From UBA6115 sp050952935 (GTDB lineage: Bacteria; Bacillota; Clostridia; Christensenellales; Aristaeellaceae), in contig JBMNLS010000003.1 in assembly GCA_050952935.1 (NCBI GenBank), forward strand, positions 1-64,000: a DNA stretch of 64,000 bases, given 5' to 3'. The notes below the pieces were generated by a model that saw only the letters and a list, made by a program, of their open reading frames with translations, did not search any database and had not been told where the DNA came from. Shown one piece after another: positions 61,914-64,000 of this stretch (positions are counted from its first letter, which is position 1; every line of letters begins with the position of its first letter). Position numbers and translations under genes: made by a program.

Positions 61914-62463
61914 TGTGGGGCCCCGGGAAACCAGCTGCTGCTTCACCGGCCACCGCCCGGAAAAGCTGAAGCGCCCGGAAGCGGGCATCAAGCACGGCCT
62001 GGAGGCCGCCATCGACCAGGCGATCAGGGACGGCTTTACAACCTTCATCACCGGCATGGCCCAGGGGGTGGACATCTGGGCGGCGCAGATGGTGCTGCGC
62101 CGCCGGGAGACGAACCCCGCCCTGCGCCTGGTGGCCGCCCTGGCCTACCCGAACGGTGAAAAACATTGGCCCGCCGCCTGGAAAAAGCAATACGCCCAGG
62201 TGCTTGCGTGCGCAGATGAAACGGTTGCCGTCAGCCCCGCCTACTCCAGAGCCTGCTACCAACTGCGGGATGAATGGATGGTGAACCACGCCAGCCGCGT
62301 CATCGCCGTTTATGACGGCGTTCCTGGCGGAACGCGAAATACCATTGAATATGCTGATAAGAGCGGGGTTGAGGTAACCTTTGCCTTGAGTAGTTCCCGC
62401 ACATGCGGGAGTAATCCCAATCCCACATGTCTGACATACACCACAAGTTGTCAACAAAGCTGA
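61906..62463 (+). CDS. SLOG/DUF1273-like protein with repeat-derived tail
   Basis: 185 aa. CCFTGHRPEKLKRPE and FITGMAQGVDIWAAQMVL are the DUF1273/YpsA signature of the SLOG superfamily, which binds nucleotide-like ligands. It overlaps purL by 8 nt and probably belongs to the same transcript. From about residue 162 the frame runs into the 250-bp dispersed repeat (from 62390), and the last 24 or so residues (SSSRTCGSNPNPTC and on) come from it, so the natural C-terminus seems replaced. Confidence 0.78.
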   Translation: MVDVGPRETSCCFTGHRPEKLKRPEAGIKHGLEAAIDQAIRDGFTTFITGMAQGVDIWAAQMVLRRRETNPALRLVAALAYPNGEKHWPAAWKKQYAQVLACADETVAVSPAYSRACYQLRDEWMVNHASRVIAVYDGVPGGTRNTIEYADKSGVEVTFALSSSRTCGSNPNPTCLTYTTSCQQS

Positions 62464-62639
62464 ACGAAAAAATATCCTACCGAATGGCCCAGGCAACTCA
62501 AAACAATTTCAAGCAACGCATACAGTTGTTGTTTTCATAGTGAGATTCAGCAACTGTACAGCAAAAAGAATGTTTCTGCAGCCCCAACTTGAATGCATAA
62601 ACGGAGTACGTATAATTCTAATGTGTGCATGGCAAGCTA
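62390..62639. repeat. 250-bp dispersed repeat, copy 2, beginning with a CRISPR-repeat-like hairpin
   Basis: Same length and orientation as the copy at 12987-13236. Begins GTAGTTCCCGCACATGCGGG, where the stem CCCGCA-TGCGGG is perfect and close to type I-E CRISPR repeats. The similarity ends after GTGCATGGCAAGCTA on both sides. The 5' boundary lies inside the 3' end of the preceding gene; 62640-62700 beyond it shows no gene. Confidence 0.8.
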
Positions 62640-62702
62640 TTGAACAACTTACCAAACTACAGTTCAAAATTAAGAACTCCTCAATCCTTTATGCCACCAA
62701 AT

Positions 62703-62735
62703 AAAACCGGGAAGCCATGTAAATAATGACCTCCC
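62703..62735 (-). terminator. Probable terminator of tmRNA
   Basis: On the minus strand, shortly after the tmRNA CCA end, GGGAG and CTTCCC form a short stem followed by the T-rich GGTTTTATTT. A weak stem but correctly placed. Confidence 0.5.
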
Positions 62736-62739
62736 AGAT

Positions 62740-63090
62740 TGGTGGAGGTGAGGGGAATCGAACCCCTGTCCGAAGATTCAGGATCATGGCTTTCTCCGAG
62801 CGCAGACGGTGGTTTGAATTTCCCTCCTCCGGCCGCCCGCCGTCAGGCTGCCGGGATCGGTAGCTTCATTTTACCGGGTTCACCGCAAAGCTTAGGTGGC
62901 CCTGTTCCTCACATCAATGGCGCCGGGGGCGCAAGCCGTGAGCGCTTGCGGCCGACGTTCGCGGGCTTAGGCCGCGAAAGCTAATTGCTGATTGTTGTCA
63001 GTTATTATTATTCCCCGTTGTTACGCGGTTCAGGGGCCGCGGCTCGCTTGCCATGCACCCGACGATCCCCGTCGAAACCGGTGCACCCCC
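62740..63090 (-). ncRNA. ssrA: tmRNA
   Basis: 351 nt. The 3' end is CCTGTCC...GGTTCGATTCCCCTCACCTCCACCA (CCA encoded), the 5' end GGGGGTGCACCGGTTTCGAC; GGGGGTG pairs with CACCTCC as tRNA-Ala-like acceptor. Rescues stalled ribosomes together with SmpB. The tag frame lies at 63002-62967. Four pseudoknot-forming GC-rich stretches lie downstream of the tag. Confidence 0.95.
62967..63002 (-). other. tmRNA tag-peptide reading frame
   Basis: Reads ACT GAC AAC AAT CAG CAA then TTA GCT TTC GCG GCC TAA, i.e. TDNNQQLAFAA and stop. With the Ala from the charged tmRNA this gives A-TDNNQQLAFAA. The hydrophobic LAFAA end is the usual protease signal. The resume codon would be ACT, unusual, as most tmRNAs use an Ala, Gly or Asp codon; the preceding bases (TAATA) fit the position of the UAGUC element. 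Confidence 0.7.
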
Positions 63091-63207
63091 ATAGGGGGAG
63101 GAATGCTGCTTCACTGGGGCGCTAAGCCGCCCCGGGCCCAAGTGAAAAAATCATATAGGCAATATCATTATATCCGCTGCGGGGCGGATGGTCAAATAGG
63201 CCACTTT

Positions 63208-64000
63208 CTATTTCCGGGTCCTTGCCCGCCTTCTTCTGGCGGGCTGGGGCTGTTTTTTCTCAATGGGGGCGTCGCCCCTGAGGGCAAAGAGCTGATCGCG
63301 CAGCTTGGCGGCCTGCTCAAAGTCCAGGTTGCGGGCGGCGGAGAGCATCCGGTCTTCCAGGGACAGGGTCATGGCGGCACGCTCCTCCTCGCTCAGATAC
63401 ACCATCCGTTCATCCTGCTGGGTCTGCTCGGAGATGGCGATCAGGTCCCTGACAGCGTTGTTGATGGTTTCCGGCGTGATGCCGTTGGCTTCGTTATACT
63501 TTTCCTGGATGGCCCGGCGGCGGTTGGTTTCGGAGATAGCGCGCATCATGGAATCGGTGGGGGTATCCGCGTACATGATCACCCGGCCTTCGGTGTTGCG
63601 GGCGGCGCGGCCCACCGTTTGCACCAAGCTGGTCTCTGACCGCAAAAAGCCTTCCTTATCCGCGTCCAAAATGGCCACCAGCGCCACTTCCGGCAGATCT
63701 AAACCCTCTCTCAGAAGGTTGATCCCCACCAACACATCATAAGCGCCCAGGCGCAGATCGCGCAGAAGCTCCATGCGCTCCATGGTTTTGATGTCCGAGT
63801 GCAAATACCTGACCCGGGCGCCCAGCTCGCGCAGATAATCGCTCAGCCGCTCGGCCATGGCCTTGGTCAGCGTGGTCACCAGCACCCGGAAGCCCTTGTC
63901 CACCGTATCCTTGATTTCGCCAATCAGGTCATCCACCTGCCCCGTGGCGGGGCGCACGGCGATTTTGGGGTCAAGCAGGCCGGTGGGCCGGATAATCTGC
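63208..64000 (-). CDS. uvrB: UvrB, excinuclease ABC subunit B (3' part)
   Basis: Partial; the 5' end lies beyond the window. Visible: RVLVTTLTKAMAERLSDYL, VGINLLREGLDLPEVALVAILDADKEGFLRS and QTVGRAARN (helicase motifs V and VI), then the C-terminal UVR motif (EDRMLSAARNLDFEQAAKLRDQL). A basic tail, ARRRRARTRK, ends it. Helicase-like damage-verification subunit of nucleotide excision repair. Between it and the tmRNA (63091-63207) only the tmRNA 5' flank is seen. Confidence 0.95.
   Translation of the reverse strand, partial: QIIRPTGLLDPKIAVRPATGQVDDLIGEIKDTVDKGFRVLVTTLTKAMAERLSDYLRELGARVRYLHSDIKTMERMELLRDLRLGAYDVLVGINLLREGLDLPEVALVAILDADKEGFLRSETSLVQTVGRAARNTEGRVIMYADTPTDSMMRAISETNRRRAIQEKYNEANGITPETINNAVRDLIAISEQTQQDERMVYLSEEERAAMTLSLEDRMLSAARNLDFEQAAKLRDQLFALRGDAPIEKKQPQPARRRRARTRK

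Noticed and set aside
62739..62984. Short plus-strand frame over the tmRNA
   Set aside because: The bases are structural RNA: the acceptor stem, T-arm and tag frame are all on the minus strand.

Overview
The window looks like the chromosome of a Gram-positive, low-oxygen bacterium of the class Clostridia, GC-rich for that class. Supporting signs are strong AGGAGG-type ribosome binding sites, sigma-A-like promoters, a PurBox-like operator, a clade II single-chain PurL and many Sec-type signal peptides. Some secreted families remind me of Christensenellales/Aristaeella-like gut bacteria, but that placement is a guess.

Layout. 1 to about 8.87 kb is an AT-richer remnant of a Tn1549/CTn-type integrative conjugative element (ICE). 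It holds a CHAP hydrolase, a sortase B, VirB4, small ICE proteins and ParA on the minus strand, and a fluoride-riboswitch-controlled cation/proton antiporter on the plus strand. Two genes look like deletion fusions (VirB4 lacks its N-terminus; ParA switches to unrelated sequence after Walker B), and no relaxase, coupling protein or integrase is visible. The element ends at repeated CATTAGCA motifs beside tRNA-Arg(CCT); two broken 5' halves of the same tRNA follow. 9.4-12.5 kb carries a receiver-like protein, an SPFH/zinc-ribbon protein, pyrE and a NusG-II-domain protein. 12.58-13.24 kb holds a mini-IS remnant followed by a 250-bp repeat whose second copy lies at 62.39-62.64 kb; each copy begins with a lone hairpin resembling a type I-E CRISPR repeat.

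13.3-36.7 kb is the most unusual part. A six-gene minus operon (23.77 to 14.36 kb) and an eight-gene plus operon (23.96 to 32.73 kb) diverge from a perfect 18-bp inverted repeat built of two GTGCAAWTTGCAC palindromes. Most products are secreted or membrane-anchored and have no family I can name. The minus operon has a transmembrane Ser/Thr kinase with external leucine-rich repeats. Facing the plus operon is a second kinase with GLUG-type external repeats and a kinase-less paralogue. I read this as a candidate envelope-sensing and signalling island.

36.97-39.34 kb encodes a class II (B12-dependent) ribonucleotide reductase, followed by two damaged IS elements (IS5 and ISAs1). 41.6-50.5 kb carries a MATE transporter, a lipid kinase, an MDR oxidoreductase, an XRE regulator with a membrane partner, a MarR-linked flavin operon and an ArsR-controlled ABC exporter. 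50.8-61.9 kb is a full de novo purine operon, purE-C-F-M-N-O-H-D-L, in which the last two steps use a PurO-like cyclohydrolase plus a stand-alone AICAR transformylase. It is followed by a SLOG-like gene, tmRNA (minus strand) and the 3' part of uvrB, which runs off the window.
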